A DNA stretch of 22,014 bases, from contig JAHZHF010000020.1 in assembly GCA_019420405.1 (NCBI GenBank), forward strand, positions 1 through 22,014. Reading direction: 5' to 3'. The notes beneath the pieces are model-generated. The model saw only the letters and a program-made list of their open reading frames with translations, had not been told where the DNA came from and searched no databases. Source of the DNA: Clostridiales bacterium. GTDB taxonomy: Bacteria; Bacillota; Clostridia; Lachnospirales; Lachnospiraceae. The first letter of the stretch is position 1; each line of letters opens with the position of its first letter. This document shows, one piece after another, positions 14,583-22,014 of this stretch. Made by a program: the position numbers and the translations under genes.

Positions 14583-15524
14583 CTAAATTTTAACGCGGTC
14601 AGAAAGTTTTCCAGATTTGAAAACCTCCATCCGCGCCTGCTGCAAAAGTTTCTGATAAGAAAAATCTAAAATCCTTTCTTTGCGTTCCTTTAGCATGGTC
14701 TTATAAAAAGAGATTTGCAGCCCAGACAGAAACGGGGTTTCATCCACGATCTTATCAATCTTCTCCATATCTATCTTGGGAACAATCCTCTTTAGCGCCT
14801 TATTGCAGTCCTGATTTTGCAGAGAAGACAGAAAATCAAAATACCGGATTTTCTGTCCGTTTATTTTAATCCCGGAAAGAGGAATTTCAAAGACACGCAG
14901 ATCTCTTTCCGCCGGATCTTCCAGTACCTTTTCCATAATTTCCTCGTCCGCCTGGGGGAACAGACAGCTTCCACAGTCATAGACCGGCGCAAGGGTAATC
15001 TTGTCTGTTTCATTGTTATAAAGAAAGCCCCAGTTCCCATTGTGCCGATCCCAGTTTCCGATAAGCGCATCTACGATAAACAAATCCCAGAACCATGCTT
15101 TAAGGGTCTCCGGGTCCATCGCATTTTGTTCCTCCAGCGTCATCAGAATATCGTCTAATTCTGTTCCGTATCCGTTATGGACGGAGTCGATCATCGTATT
15201 TTTCAAGGAAGCAAAGTCCTGAAGCACCAGACCGCTTGCAGTAAAATCCTTACAAGCTACCACAACTTTTTTCTTCCCGTTCCTTTCATAGAGCCCTAGC
15301 AAGGTTTCCTGCACCGGGATCCCGACACTTTCAAAAATATGACAGCCGATATATTCCGATACACAGCCATTAGTATAGCTCATTTCCCGGTTTCTAGAAG
15401 GAACCACAGGGAATTTCAACATATATTGTTCTCCCTTATAAATCACGGATATCTTGCTTCCATTTGCTCCCGCATACGTCTTGTTGCGCACTGGAAGGTT
15501 AGTAAAATCGATCAATCTACTCAC
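14583..15524 (-). CDS. HipA-like serine/threonine kinase (toxin-type)
   Basis: A kinase-fold protein of the HipA C-terminal family, 313 residues, shorter than E. coli HipA (440) and close to compact members such as CtkA and HipT. An N-terminal Gly-rich loop and lysine are seen (YAGANGSKISVIY, MLKFP with K37). The catalytic loop is LIGNWDRHNGNWGFL (D159, N164) and the metal-binding DFG-like segment is APVYDCGS (D183). Classic HipA phosphorylates glutamyl-tRNA synthetase; the target here is unknown. It starts at GTG (15524) inside the last codons of the helix-turn-helix gene, an 8-base overlap typical of toxin-antitoxin pairs. A giant palindrome follows its stop codon. Confidence 0.85.
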   Translation of the reverse strand: MSRLIDFTNLPVRNKTYAGANGSKISVIYKGEQYMLKFPVVPSRNREMSYTNGCVSEYIGCHIFESVGIPVQETLLGLYERNGKKKVVVACKDFTASGLVLQDFASLKNTMIDSVHNGYGTELDDILMTLEEQNAMDPETLKAWFWDLFIVDALIGNWDRHNGNWGFLYNNETDKITLAPVYDCGSCLFPQADEEIMEKVLEDPAERDLRVFEIPLSGIKINGQKIRYFDFLSSLQNQDCNKALKRIVPKIDMEKIDKIVDETPFLSGLQISFYKTMLKERKERILDFSYQKLLQQARMEVFKSGKLSDRVKI

Positions 15525-15978
15525 CTCGCTTCATCCTTAAATATTTTTCCCGCAGATACCACGCCTGTTCCGAAGATATTTCCCGGCCGGATTCTGCGGC
15601 GTTAATATCTGCGTTTAACTCGCTCCATACAATATCCCAATGGTAATCCTTTTGCCCGCTGTCCTCTATCGCCCAGGAAGCGCACATCTGCCTGATGGAA
15701 TTCTGCAGATAAGGCGGCAGCCCCCGTTCCAGGTATTCCCGGTTTGTGGGAAGCCCAGTTTCCTTATCATAGGTCGGCTCTTTCTGATCAAACGCCATGA
15801 TGTCTTCCATCGTGCATTGAAGCGCCTTCGCAAGCTGTCGGATGGTCCCCGCAGAACATTTCTGCAAAGAGCTTTTCCCGGAGCATATATCCATAACGGT
15901 CGTTTTGGGAACGCCGCTTAGTTTTGACAAACGGTATTTACTGATTCCCCGGGTATCCAGATATGTTTGAAAGTCCAT
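15517..15978 (-). CDS. HipB-like XRE-family regulator (probable antitoxin)
   Basis: A 153-residue protein with an N-terminal XRE/Cro helix-turn-helix (FQTYLDTRGISKYRLSKLSG, then VPKTTVMDICSG, about residues 2-65) and a C-terminal extension with KDYHWDIVWSELNADINAAE and an ending rich in Lys/Arg. The start at 15978 is set by the AAAGGGG ribosome site and by the promoter with its palindrome just upstream; the frame open to 16086 would cross that promoter. It is followed by, and overlaps, the HipA-like kinase gene, so it is the likely antitoxin and autorepressor. Confidence 0.83.
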   Translation of the reverse strand: MDFQTYLDTRGISKYRLSKLSGVPKTTVMDICSGKSSLQKCSAGTIRQLAKALQCTMEDIMAFDQKEPTYDKETGLPTNREYLERGLPPYLQNSIRQMCASWAIEDSGQKDYHWDIVWSELNADINAAESGREISSEQAWYLREKYLRMKRGE

Positions 15979-16003
15979 TTTTATTCCCCTTTCTTCTGCT
16001 CTC

Positions 16004-16031
16004 ATTGTATCGGTATACCGACCCTTCGGAA
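16004..16031 (-). promoter_or_regulatory. hipBA-like promoter with internal palindromic operator
   Basis: On the minus strand, TTCCGA (16026-16031), a 16-base spacer and TACAAT (16004-16009). The spacer contains the perfect 12-bp palindrome TCGGTATACCGA (16010-16021), placed to block RNA polymerase when bound. The predicted transcript has a leader of about 20 bases. Confidence 0.6.
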
Positions 16032-16170
16032 AGCTGATCAGTTCATCTTCATCTTTGTCCTCTCCCGGCATCCCAAGAAAACGCACCTCTGCTTCTGGGC
16101 GCCAAAAATCCAGCCTGTAAGATCTTCTCTGTCTTATCTTCTTATACTGCGTCTTTTTTCATCAAATTTA

Positions 16171-17106
16171 TCAGTTCCTTCTTCTGTCTCCATATTTGTG
16201 CCGGGCCAGCAGAGCCGCTCCCTGCACCGGAGTCATCTCCGCCTCTTTATAATATCCTCCGAACCGTTCAATCCACTCATTGAACCTCTCGAAGAAAAAC
16301 TCTCTGGCGTGAAGAATTCCTCCTGATACGGACACACCAAGCTGTTCCCCCGGGATCTGTATCTGTCTTGCCGCAGCCAGCGCCATCAGGCCCAGCTCAT
16401 CCGCAGCTGCGAGATAAAGTGATCTGGCCGAATCATCCCCTGCTTTCGCGGCCATCAGCAGATATTTCTGCAGGCTGGCCACACGGCTTCTGTCATGTGA
16501 ATATTCTATTTCTGCCATGTTCACAAAGTCCTCCGGGCGCTCCGGCTTGAACTCATCCATTATAATCTCGTAAAGCGCGCCTTTCTCCGCTCTGCCGTCC
16601 ATCTCTTTTGCAAACAGTTCTACTGCTTTTCGCCCCAGCCAGTAGCAGGAACCCTCGTCTCCGAAATGGGTGGACCAGCCGCCGCATCTCACACTTTCTC
16701 CCCGGCTGTTCTGGCCGTAGGCGATACTTCCCGTACCAGCTACAATATTGATACCCGGCTTTAATCCCAGCGATCCGGCCCAGCCCACTTCCGCATCATT
16801 ACACAGATACACCGGGACCTCGCCAAACCGTTCCGTCATAAGTGTTTTGATCGTCTCATCCGCCTGCAGGTTCTCTCCAAAACAGGGCACTCCGGCCGCA
16901 ATCCCTGCCAGTTCACTTCTCTGTCCCCCTGCCTGTTTTAAACATTTATCAATCTCCGCCTCGTACAGGTCTGCCACGCCTTTTTCGCCGAGAGCGATCC
17001 AGGAACTCCCCGTTGTCTGCGAAGACGCGAGTTCATGCCCCGCCTCATCAGTCAGAAGCACCGCGGTTTTCGTGCCGCCTCCGTCAATTCCACAGTAATA
17101 TCTCAT
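16171..17106 (-). CDS. BadF/BadG-family ATPase, N-acetylglucosamine kinase-like
   Basis: A 311-residue ASKHA-fold ATPase. The phosphate-1 motif is CGIDGGGTKTAVLLTD (5-20); AGTGSIAYG and the segment GGWSTHFGDEGSCYWLG match eukaryotic-type and bacterial N-acetylglucosamine kinases of the BadF/BadG/BcrA/BcrD family. It probably phosphorylates an amino sugar such as GlcNAc or a muropeptide sugar in the cytoplasm, but no sugar-specific neighbours are present. GGAGGTGAC precedes the ATG at 17106. It lies 25 bases after the MobB-MobA gene and is probably co-transcribed with it, though no functional link is obvious. Confidence 0.85.
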   Translation of the reverse strand: MRYYCGIDGGGTKTAVLLTDEAGHELASSQTTGSSWIALGEKGVADLYEAEIDKCLKQAGGQRSELAGIAAGVPCFGENLQADETIKTLMTERFGEVPVYLCNDAEVGWAGSLGLKPGINIVAGTGSIAYGQNSRGESVRCGGWSTHFGDEGSCYWLGRKAVELFAKEMDGRAEKGALYEIIMDEFKPERPEDFVNMAEIEYSHDRSRVASLQKYLLMAAKAGDDSARSLYLAAADELGLMALAAARQIQIPGEQLGVSVSGGILHAREFFFERFNEWIERFGGYYKEAEMTPVQGAALLARHKYGDRRRN

Positions 17107-17131
17107 CCCGTCACCTCCGTAATGTGTTTCA

Positions 17132-18415
17132 TTAAAACGTATTTCTTCTCTTCCACACTGTACCGCTCATCACAGCAGCCCCATTATCGCATGTTTCCGC
17201 CGGCATGTCCAGAGTTCTATAATTATGGATTCTCCGATAACTCTCAGGGGTATTGATGTTTTCAAATATCTCCTCCGGTTCCCGGCTTTTGTAAACATCA
17301 TACCCCTGCGTCTCCAGGAAGTGAAACATCGATCCTTTCCCCTCCCGGAGTTCCTGCTCCATCCGGTCGGCCAGATCCGTACTGTAGATACCAAGCAGGG
17401 GTTCCTGGCGTTCTCCGTGTTCCACGATCATAATCCGGCTCGTTCCTCCGTCAGCGCCCAGCCCTGCCCCAGATGTTGTTTTCGCTTCATCTGAATTCAT
17501 CAGCTCATGACGAAAAACTCTCACCAGCTGCTGCAGCAGTTCTTCCGTCACCATAGGGACATCTACTGTCATGACAAGGCAGAACTCCTTCTTCACTTCA
17601 CGCAGCGTCGCCTCCAGGCCGCCCAGGGGCCCTCTGTCCGGATACCTGTCCCGGATCACCGGTACCACGCACTTGCTCCCCCGGTATCCTGATACGAGAA
17701 TTTCTTCAATCCCAAGCCTTTTCCCCTTTTCAATCTGGATCTGCAAAAAGGTCTTTTCCCCGCAGAGAAGGTCCGCCTTATCACACCCCATCCGGCGGCT
17801 CATTCCGCCCGCCAGCACCGCCATCGCCAGCTTTGTCCGTATAAACCAGACGTCCAGAATATGCTCCGCAATTTCCTCCACATGATTCAGATCAAGCACC
17901 CGGATTTTCCCGGTGCCATCCATCTCTCTGCTGCCCGCTTCATCATCAGCGGCTTCGTTATCAGCCGCCTCGTTATCAGCCGGCACGCCTCCCGCTCCGG
18001 CAAACGGAAAGTCCGCTGCCACTGCGGTCAGACTTTCGTCTGTACAGACCGGGGCTTCCGAATTCCCTTTCCGAACGATTTCAATCTTCGGATACGGGCT
18101 TTTCTTAAACCCTTCCAGCAGAATCAGATCCGCCTCCGGGAACAGGCGGACGAGCTGCTCCTCTGTCGTATGTTCCTGCTTTTTTACCACCATGTATTTA
18201 GACGCTGAAAAGACAGCCGTCCCGTAGGCGCCTGCCTTCATATGCCTGTATGAATCCGTTCCGGGCACGTCCGCGTCAAAATCATGCCCGTCATGTTTGA
18301 CTGACGCCACTTTTAATCCATACTTTACAAAGATTGGAATCAATTTCGTAATCAGTGTCGTCTTTCCGGAATTTTTCACACCGCTGACTGCAAATAGAAA
18401 CGGCTGTTTTTCCAT
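17132..18415 (-). CDS. mobBA: Fused MobB-MobA molybdopterin guanine dinucleotide synthesis protein
   Basis: A 427-residue fusion. Residues 1 to about 192 are MobB-like: P-loop SGVKNSGKTTL (11-21), SVKHDGHDFDADVPGTDSYR and DLILLEGFKKSPYPKIE. Residues 196 to about 390 are MobA-like guanylyltransferase: AVLAGGMSRRMGCDK (199-213), RGPLGGLEATL and MTVDVPMV. MobA joins GMP to molybdopterin to make the cofactor of DMSO-reductase-type enzymes; MobB assists. Residues 146-161 are an acidic repeat (PADNEAADNEAADDEAG) inserted in the MobB part. The final 40 residues after YRRIHNY look non-conserved. No other molybdenum genes are in the window. Confidence 0.92.
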   Translation of the reverse strand: MEKQPFLFAVSGVKNSGKTTLITKLIPIFVKYGLKVASVKHDGHDFDADVPGTDSYRHMKAGAYGTAVFSASKYMVVKKQEHTTEEQLVRLFPEADLILLEGFKKSPYPKIEIVRKGNSEAPVCTDESLTAVAADFPFAGAGGVPADNEAADNEAADDEAGSREMDGTGKIRVLDLNHVEEIAEHILDVWFIRTKLAMAVLAGGMSRRMGCDKADLLCGEKTFLQIQIEKGKRLGIEEILVSGYRGSKCVVPVIRDRYPDRGPLGGLEATLREVKKEFCLVMTVDVPMVTEELLQQLVRVFRHELMNSDEAKTTSGAGLGADGGTSRIMIVEHGERQEPLLGIYSTDLADRMEQELREGKGSMFHFLETQGYDVYKSREPEEIFENINTPESYRRIHNYRTLDMPAETCDNGAAVMSGTVWKRRNTF

Positions 18416-18462
18416 GACTGTACTGCTTCCTTTCCGCTGTCACTTCGATTCTTCGTAATCTA

Positions 18463-18491
18463 AGTATACTGATCAATCGCCGGCGTGTCCA
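18463..18491 (-). promoter_or_regulatory. Predicted mobBA promoter
   Basis: On the minus strand, TGGACA (18486-18491), a 17-base spacer and TATACT (18463-18468), each hexamer one base from consensus. It is about 48 bases ahead of the start codon. Confidence 0.65.
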
Positions 18492-18550
18492 GATTTATAT
18501 AACTCAAATCAGAAATCCATCCAGCACAGTTCCTGTCGAAACTTCATCCA

Positions 18551-20947
18551 TTATGCCAGTCCGTGCTCTTCCAGCCATACCATCCAGGTGTTCTTCCTTT
18601 CCCGCATTTTCCGTGCCCGCACAGTGAACTCCAGGATCGTAAGTCCTGTAAATACGAGGAACAAGAGCAGCAGGAACACGAGGCAGCCCCGGATACTCCC
18701 CCCGCCGCTTATGGTGCTGCGGAACGCTTTCACCGTATAGGTAAACGGTACCCAGTCGTGAAGATACGGCACAAATGATCCGGATAGTTCATAGGGGTAT
18801 GTACCCACGGAACCTGCCAGCTGGATCACCATGAAGATCAGCATCAGGAAGCTTCCAACACGCCCCAGCAGGCTGGTGAAGAAGTACATCACCGACATGA
18901 ATGCAAGGGACGCCGCGCACGCTGTAAGGACTGTCTTTCCCATTTCCACAGGTGTAAAACCATCAAATACATGCAGTGCACCGATCATAATTACCGCCTG
19001 GAGCATTGCCGTCAGATAGAGCACGGACGCCTTGCTGATCCACCAGCGGAAACCGGATTTCATCTGCCCGGCATAACTGGTCAGCGGATACATCAGACTG
19101 AACGCGATACAGCCGACCCACAAGCCTACGGACATCATATACGGCGCCATGGCATGGCCGTTGTTGGCCACCTCCGTAATCTGTGTCTCTTCCGCATCTA
19201 TCGGTGCGGCAAACATATCCACCGCCTGATCCGATGTATTCGTTTCCCGGATCTGCTCCGCGCCGCTTCCCAGTTCCTTTGACAACGTCTCCGCGCCTTC
19301 CGAAACCTGCCTGATCCCATCGCCCAGTTTGCCGCTGCCGTCAGAGAGTTGTCCCGCGCCGCTGCTAATCTGACCGGCTCCGTCTGTTAGTTTTGCCGCG
19401 CCCTCCGTCAACGCTTTGCTGTTCGAGGTAAGCTGTCCGGTTCCGGAGACAAGCGTATCCGTTCCATCTTTCAGCTTCGCGCTTCCCTGTGCCAGTTCTC
19501 CCAGACCGCTGTCCAGATCTGCAGCTCCTTTCCGGAGCACCGTTGTTCCCTGCTTCTGAAGCTGATCTGCCCCTGATGCAGCAGTGGAAATTCCACCCGC
19601 CAGCGCCGGCGCCTGTTCCGCCAGTGCAGAAGTGCCCGTCTGAAGCTGCCCGATCCCATTCTTAAGGGAATCTGCACCACCCTGTACTGTGGAAATACCG
19701 TTTTGAAGATCCGGGATCTCCGATGCAATCTGCACGCTCCCGTCCGCCGCTTCATCGACACCGTATGTGTAGGCGGAAACGCTTGCGGAAAATGTATCCG
19801 CCTGCTGCTGAACTGCTGCGATCTGTGCCCTCACTTCCTCCGGCACGCCTTCCTCTCCGGCGAGTGTCGACAGTGCCTGACTGATTCCGGCCGCCCCGTC
19901 GCGCAACGACTGAGAACTGGAAGCAGCAGACTGCAGACCGGAACTAAGCGCATCTGCACCATCCTTCAGACCGGCCGCCCCTGCAGACAGAGATGCAATC
20001 CCGTCTGCGAGCTGTTGCGCGCCATCACTTAATGAAGCCGCGCCGTCATTCAGTGCATCCGCCGCATCTGGAAGGGCCGAGGCCGCCGCATTCAGTTCGG
20101 ACAGTCCGGCATTAAGCGTAGTCATGTTATCATCCACTTCCACCGCGCCAGCTGCCAGATCAGAACTGCCTTTCTGCGCATCGTTCACCCCACTGTCCAG
20201 TGCATTTACACCACTTTGCAGCGCTTCTGTCCCTGCCGCAACCACACTGGCTCCGTCTGTATACTGGCCAATCCCCACTTCCAGTTCCCGGCTTCCGTCC
20301 GCAAATACTAAGGCACTGTCTGAAAGGACCTGCAGATTGTCGGTAATCGTCTGATTTCCGTCGGCCAGCTGATCCGTTCCGGTTTTCAGTTCACCCGAAC
20401 CATCCGCCGCTTCCTGCATTCCGTCACCCACTTCCGCAAGCTTGTCGAACAGAACTTCTGTATACGTTTTTGTAACCTCTTCCCGTACTGAGCTCTCCAG
20501 TTCCTTCATCGCTGTCTCACTCATCTTGGACGCGATGTAGTTCGTCCCCGGATTCGTTTCATAAGCCAGCGTCATCTTCTCCGGATGCGCGTCTGTCAGC
20601 GATGAGGCATGGGCCGAAAATTCTTCCGGTATGGTGATAACCATATAGTACGTGCCGTCCTCAAGTCCCTTCTGCGCCTCTGTCTCTGACGGAAACTGAA
20701 AATCCAGCGAATCGTTGTTTTTCAGTTCCTCCATCAACGTTCCGCCGATATCCAGCTTCTGATCTTCATAGATGACCGGCACGTCATGGTTGATGACCGC
20801 CACCGGAAGTTTATCGATATTCCCGTATGGGTCCCACATGGATCCAAGGAAAAGTGTAGTATAGATTGTCGGGATCGCGATGACCGCGACTGTAACGATC
20901 AGTAAAATCTTATTTTTGAACAGCCTGTGCCATTCCTGCCTCAGCAT
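18551..20947 (-). CDS. YhgE/Pip-domain membrane protein
   Basis: A 798-residue envelope protein. One N-terminal membrane segment (KILLIVTVAVIAIPTIYTTL) leads into an extracellular part with YhgE sequence (PVAVINHDVPV, YYMVITIPEEF). Then come about 400 residues of Gly-Ala-Ser-Asp-rich repeats of the form LxxGxxxLxxG, expected to form long coiled or helical rods. The C-terminus has about five or six membrane helices of ABC-2 type (MSVGLWVGCIAFSLMYPLTS and onward). Relatives include phage-infection protein Pip and ESX/type VII-associated YueB-like proteins. The start at 20947 has AGGAG just upstream; the ATG at 21019 lies at the predicted transcription start. A TetR gene is divergent. Confidence 0.9.
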   Translation of the reverse strand: MLRQEWHRLFKNKILLIVTVAVIAIPTIYTTLFLGSMWDPYGNIDKLPVAVINHDVPVIYEDQKLDIGGTLMEELKNNDSLDFQFPSETEAQKGLEDGTYYMVITIPEEFSAHASSLTDAHPEKMTLAYETNPGTNYIASKMSETAMKELESSVREEVTKTYTEVLFDKLAEVGDGMQEAADGSGELKTGTDQLADGNQTITDNLQVLSDSALVFADGSRELEVGIGQYTDGASVVAAGTEALQSGVNALDSGVNDAQKGSSDLAAGAVEVDDNMTTLNAGLSELNAAASALPDAADALNDGAASLSDGAQQLADGIASLSAGAAGLKDGADALSSGLQSAASSSQSLRDGAAGISQALSTLAGEEGVPEEVRAQIAAVQQQADTFSASVSAYTYGVDEAADGSVQIASEIPDLQNGISTVQGGADSLKNGIGQLQTGTSALAEQAPALAGGISTAASGADQLQKQGTTVLRKGAADLDSGLGELAQGSAKLKDGTDTLVSGTGQLTSNSKALTEGAAKLTDGAGQISSGAGQLSDGSGKLGDGIRQVSEGAETLSKELGSGAEQIRETNTSDQAVDMFAAPIDAEETQITEVANNGHAMAPYMMSVGLWVGCIAFSLMYPLTSYAGQMKSGFRWWISKASVLYLTAMLQAVIMIGALHVFDGFTPVEMGKTVLTACAASLAFMSVMYFFTSLLGRVGSFLMLIFMVIQLAGSVGTYPYELSGSFVPYLHDWVPFTYTVKAFRSTISGGGSIRGCLVFLLLLFLVFTGLTILEFTVRARKMRERKNTWMVWLEEHGLA

Positions 20948-20982
20948 TGTCTCCTGTCCCCTTTCTTTTTGCAACATCAGCT

Positions 20983-21083
20983 CCATTAATAGATATTGTG
21001 TTGATTTTTTTAACATCATGAATTATAGTAAATTCATAAAAAAGATACAACCATTAATGTAACGCTGCTCTGTCTGTTAATGG
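20983..21083. promoter_or_regulatory. CCATTAAT motif copies, candidate TetR operators
   Basis: CCATTAAT occurs at 20983-20990 and 21051-21058, and its complement-type TTAATGG at 21077-21083. The last two form a 7-bp inverted repeat with a 19-base gap, next to the YhgE promoter. This suits a TetR-type autoregulated divergent region, but the spacing is unusual. Confidence 0.4.
21022..21050 (-). promoter_or_regulatory. Predicted promoter of the YhgE/Pip gene
   Basis: On the minus strand, TTGTAT (21045-21050), a 17-base spacer and a perfect TATAAT (21022-21027). The transcript would begin near 21015, giving a leader of about 70 bases before the start codon at 20947. Confidence 0.75.
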
Positions 21084-21131
21084 ATAAGCAAACGGTGTGG
21101 TGTCTATTATTTTTAAAGGAGGAAATGTTTC

Positions 21132-21725
21132 ATGTCAAAAAATATGGACCGGCGGGTTCGCAAGACAAGAGCACAGCTCCGTCAGGGACTGGCCGAGCTT
21201 CTGAAAGAAAAGAGTATAAAAGAGATCACGGTCAAAGAACTCGTAGAAAAAGTGGACATCAACCGCTCCACTTTCTATCTGCACTATGCGGATATCTATG
21301 ACATGATGGAAAAGATTGAAAACGAACTGACCGGAGACATCGAAGATCTGATCCATACCCATCCGGTAAGTCCGTTCAACGAAGACAGCTTTCCGTTCAT
21401 CGAGGATATTTTTTCCATCCTGGCGGAAAACCGGGATATCTGCGCCGCCCTCCTGGGCCCCAACGGTGACATCTCTTTTCTGCACCGGATTGAGAATATC
21501 CTCTCCGAGCACAGTCTGAACGCCCTGAAGGAAACATTCCCGGAGAAAATGGATGATCTGACATACTACTACGCCTTCTGTCTCTCCGGCTGTATCGGCC
21601 TGGTCAAGGCCTGGCTGTCAGAAGGATCTTCCGTAAGTCCCCAGCATATGGCCGGACTTACATTTAAGCTGATCATGAATGCACTGAGAGGTTTCTATCC
21701 AGACTTTTCCGTAAAACATTCCTGA
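21132..21725 (+). CDS. TetR/AcrR-family regulator
   Basis: A 197-residue regulator. The N-terminal helix-turn-helix spans about residues 8-55 (RKTRAQLRQGLAELLKEKSI, then EITVKELVEKVDINRSTFYL and HYADIYDMM), with a helical ligand-binding C-terminus of the TetR_C_7/DhaS type (YYYAFCLSGCIGLVKAWLSE). AAAGGAGG lies about ten bases ahead of the ATG. It is divergent from the YhgE/Pip gene, a common arrangement, and probably represses it and itself through sites in the shared 184-base gap. The inducer is unknown. Confidence 0.9.
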   Translation: MSKNMDRRVRKTRAQLRQGLAELLKEKSIKEITVKELVEKVDINRSTFYLHYADIYDMMEKIENELTGDIEDLIHTHPVSPFNEDSFPFIEDIFSILAENRDICAALLGPNGDISFLHRIENILSEHSLNALKETFPEKMDDLTYYYAFCLSGCIGLVKAWLSEGSSVSPQHMAGLTFKLIMNALRGFYPDFSVKHS

Positions 21726-21767
21726 CATTTACGAAAAAATGAGGAACACGCAAACACGAAAACCGCG

Positions 21768-21890
21768 CAACGCACCTCGATTCCGCTCCGCTCCATCTCG
21801 GTCGTGGCTTTCGCCACATACAGGAAGAGCAGGAAACATTCTCTGAAATGCAAGCATTCCTCGTCTGTTTCCTGCTCTTCCTGTGCGTTG
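21768..21890. repeat. Nested stem-loop element
   Basis: A perfect 17-bp stem pairs CAGGAAGAGCAGGAAAC (21821-21837) with its complement at 21867-21883; the 29-base loop holds a small AATGC-AA-GCATT hairpin. An outer 8-bp stem pairs CAACGCAC (21768-21775) with GTGCGTTG (21883-21890), and the left side carries GTGGC-TTTC-GCCAC. It lies between the TetR gene and the tRNA. No T-run follows on either strand, so it is not a textbook terminator; it may be a dispersed element or a structured RNA. Confidence 0.65.
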
Positions 21891-21961
21891 TTCAATTGCT
21901 GCACGCAAAAAAACCGCCGTCCCCGCGGCTCGCAATGTCCGCAAAAACAGCGATTTCTAAG

Positions 21962-22014
21962 TGCGCGATCAGGGGCTCGAACCCTGGACACCCTGATTAA
22001 GAGTCAGGTGCTCT
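21962..22014 (-). tRNA. tRNA-Lys (CTT), partial, 5' part beyond the window
   Basis: Read on the minus strand, the anticodon arm is CCTGA-CTCTTAA-TCAGG, giving anticodon CTT (lysine). A T arm CAGGG-TTCGAGC-CCCTG and the 3' acceptor strand ATCGCGC plus discriminator A follow. CCA is not encoded. About 20 bases of the D arm and 5' acceptor lie outside the window. Confidence 0.9.

Noticed and set aside
19200..20450. Dense short repeats that could suggest a repeat array or CRISPR
   Set aside because: They are in-frame codons for the LxxGxxxLxxG repeats of the YhgE/Pip protein. There is no constant repeat with unique spacers, and no cas genes are present.
21695..21991. A 98-codon open frame on the minus strand overlapping the tRNA and stem-loop element
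   Set aside because: It runs through the tRNA 3' end, and its translation reflects tRNA and hairpin sequence.

Overview
The window looks like the chromosome of a Gram-positive gut-type Firmicute, most likely a Lachnospiraceae / Clostridium cluster XIVa relative. The reasons are the strong AGGAGG ribosome sites, TGn-extended -10 promoters, a YhgE/Pip protein paired with a TetR regulator, a tRNA without an encoded CCA, and roughly even base composition. This is inferred from gene style only; no marker gene fixes the species.

Region 1 (145-9910, minus strand) is one long catabolic operon. In transcription order it encodes an FCD-type GntR regulator, a multi-pass permease, a HyuA-type ATPase (hydantoinase/oxoprolinase family), an unrecognised HExxH protein, a 2,3-diketo-L-gulonate reductase-like enzyme (DlgD/YiaK), a YhcH/YiaL-family protein, a PF04199 'cyclase' hydrolase, a PanE-like ketoacid reductase and a zinc alcohol dehydrogenase. 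The set suggests uptake of a small cyclic amide, imide or lactone, ATP-dependent or hydrolytic ring opening, and reduction/oxidation of the resulting keto and hydroxy acids. The substrate cannot be named from sequence.

Region 2 (10315-12459, plus strand) is a divergent three-gene operon: a second FCD-GntR regulator, a second YhcH-family protein and an M28-type zinc aminopeptidase. The 404-bp gap between the two operons holds good promoters in both directions and two identical copies of a 12-bp GntR-like site, ATTGCATACAAG, one downstream of each promoter. The arms therefore look co-regulated.

Region 3 (12460-14582) holds a repeat-rich convergent gap, pyruvate kinase (minus), and a gap almost filled by one imperfect palindrome of about 350 bp. 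Region 4 (14583-15978) is a HipB/HipA-like toxin-antitoxin pair with a perfect palindrome inside its promoter. Region 5 (16171-18415) is a two-gene operon of a fused MobB-MobA protein and a BadF/N-acetylglucosamine-kinase-like ATPase. Region 6 (18551-21725) is a YhgE/Pip membrane protein divergent from its probable TetR regulator. The window ends with a nested stem-loop element and the 3' part of a tRNA-Lys (CTT).

The most promising undescribed items are the mirrored GntR/YhcH catabolic locus with its orphan HExxH protein, and the giant palindrome next to the HipA-like gene.
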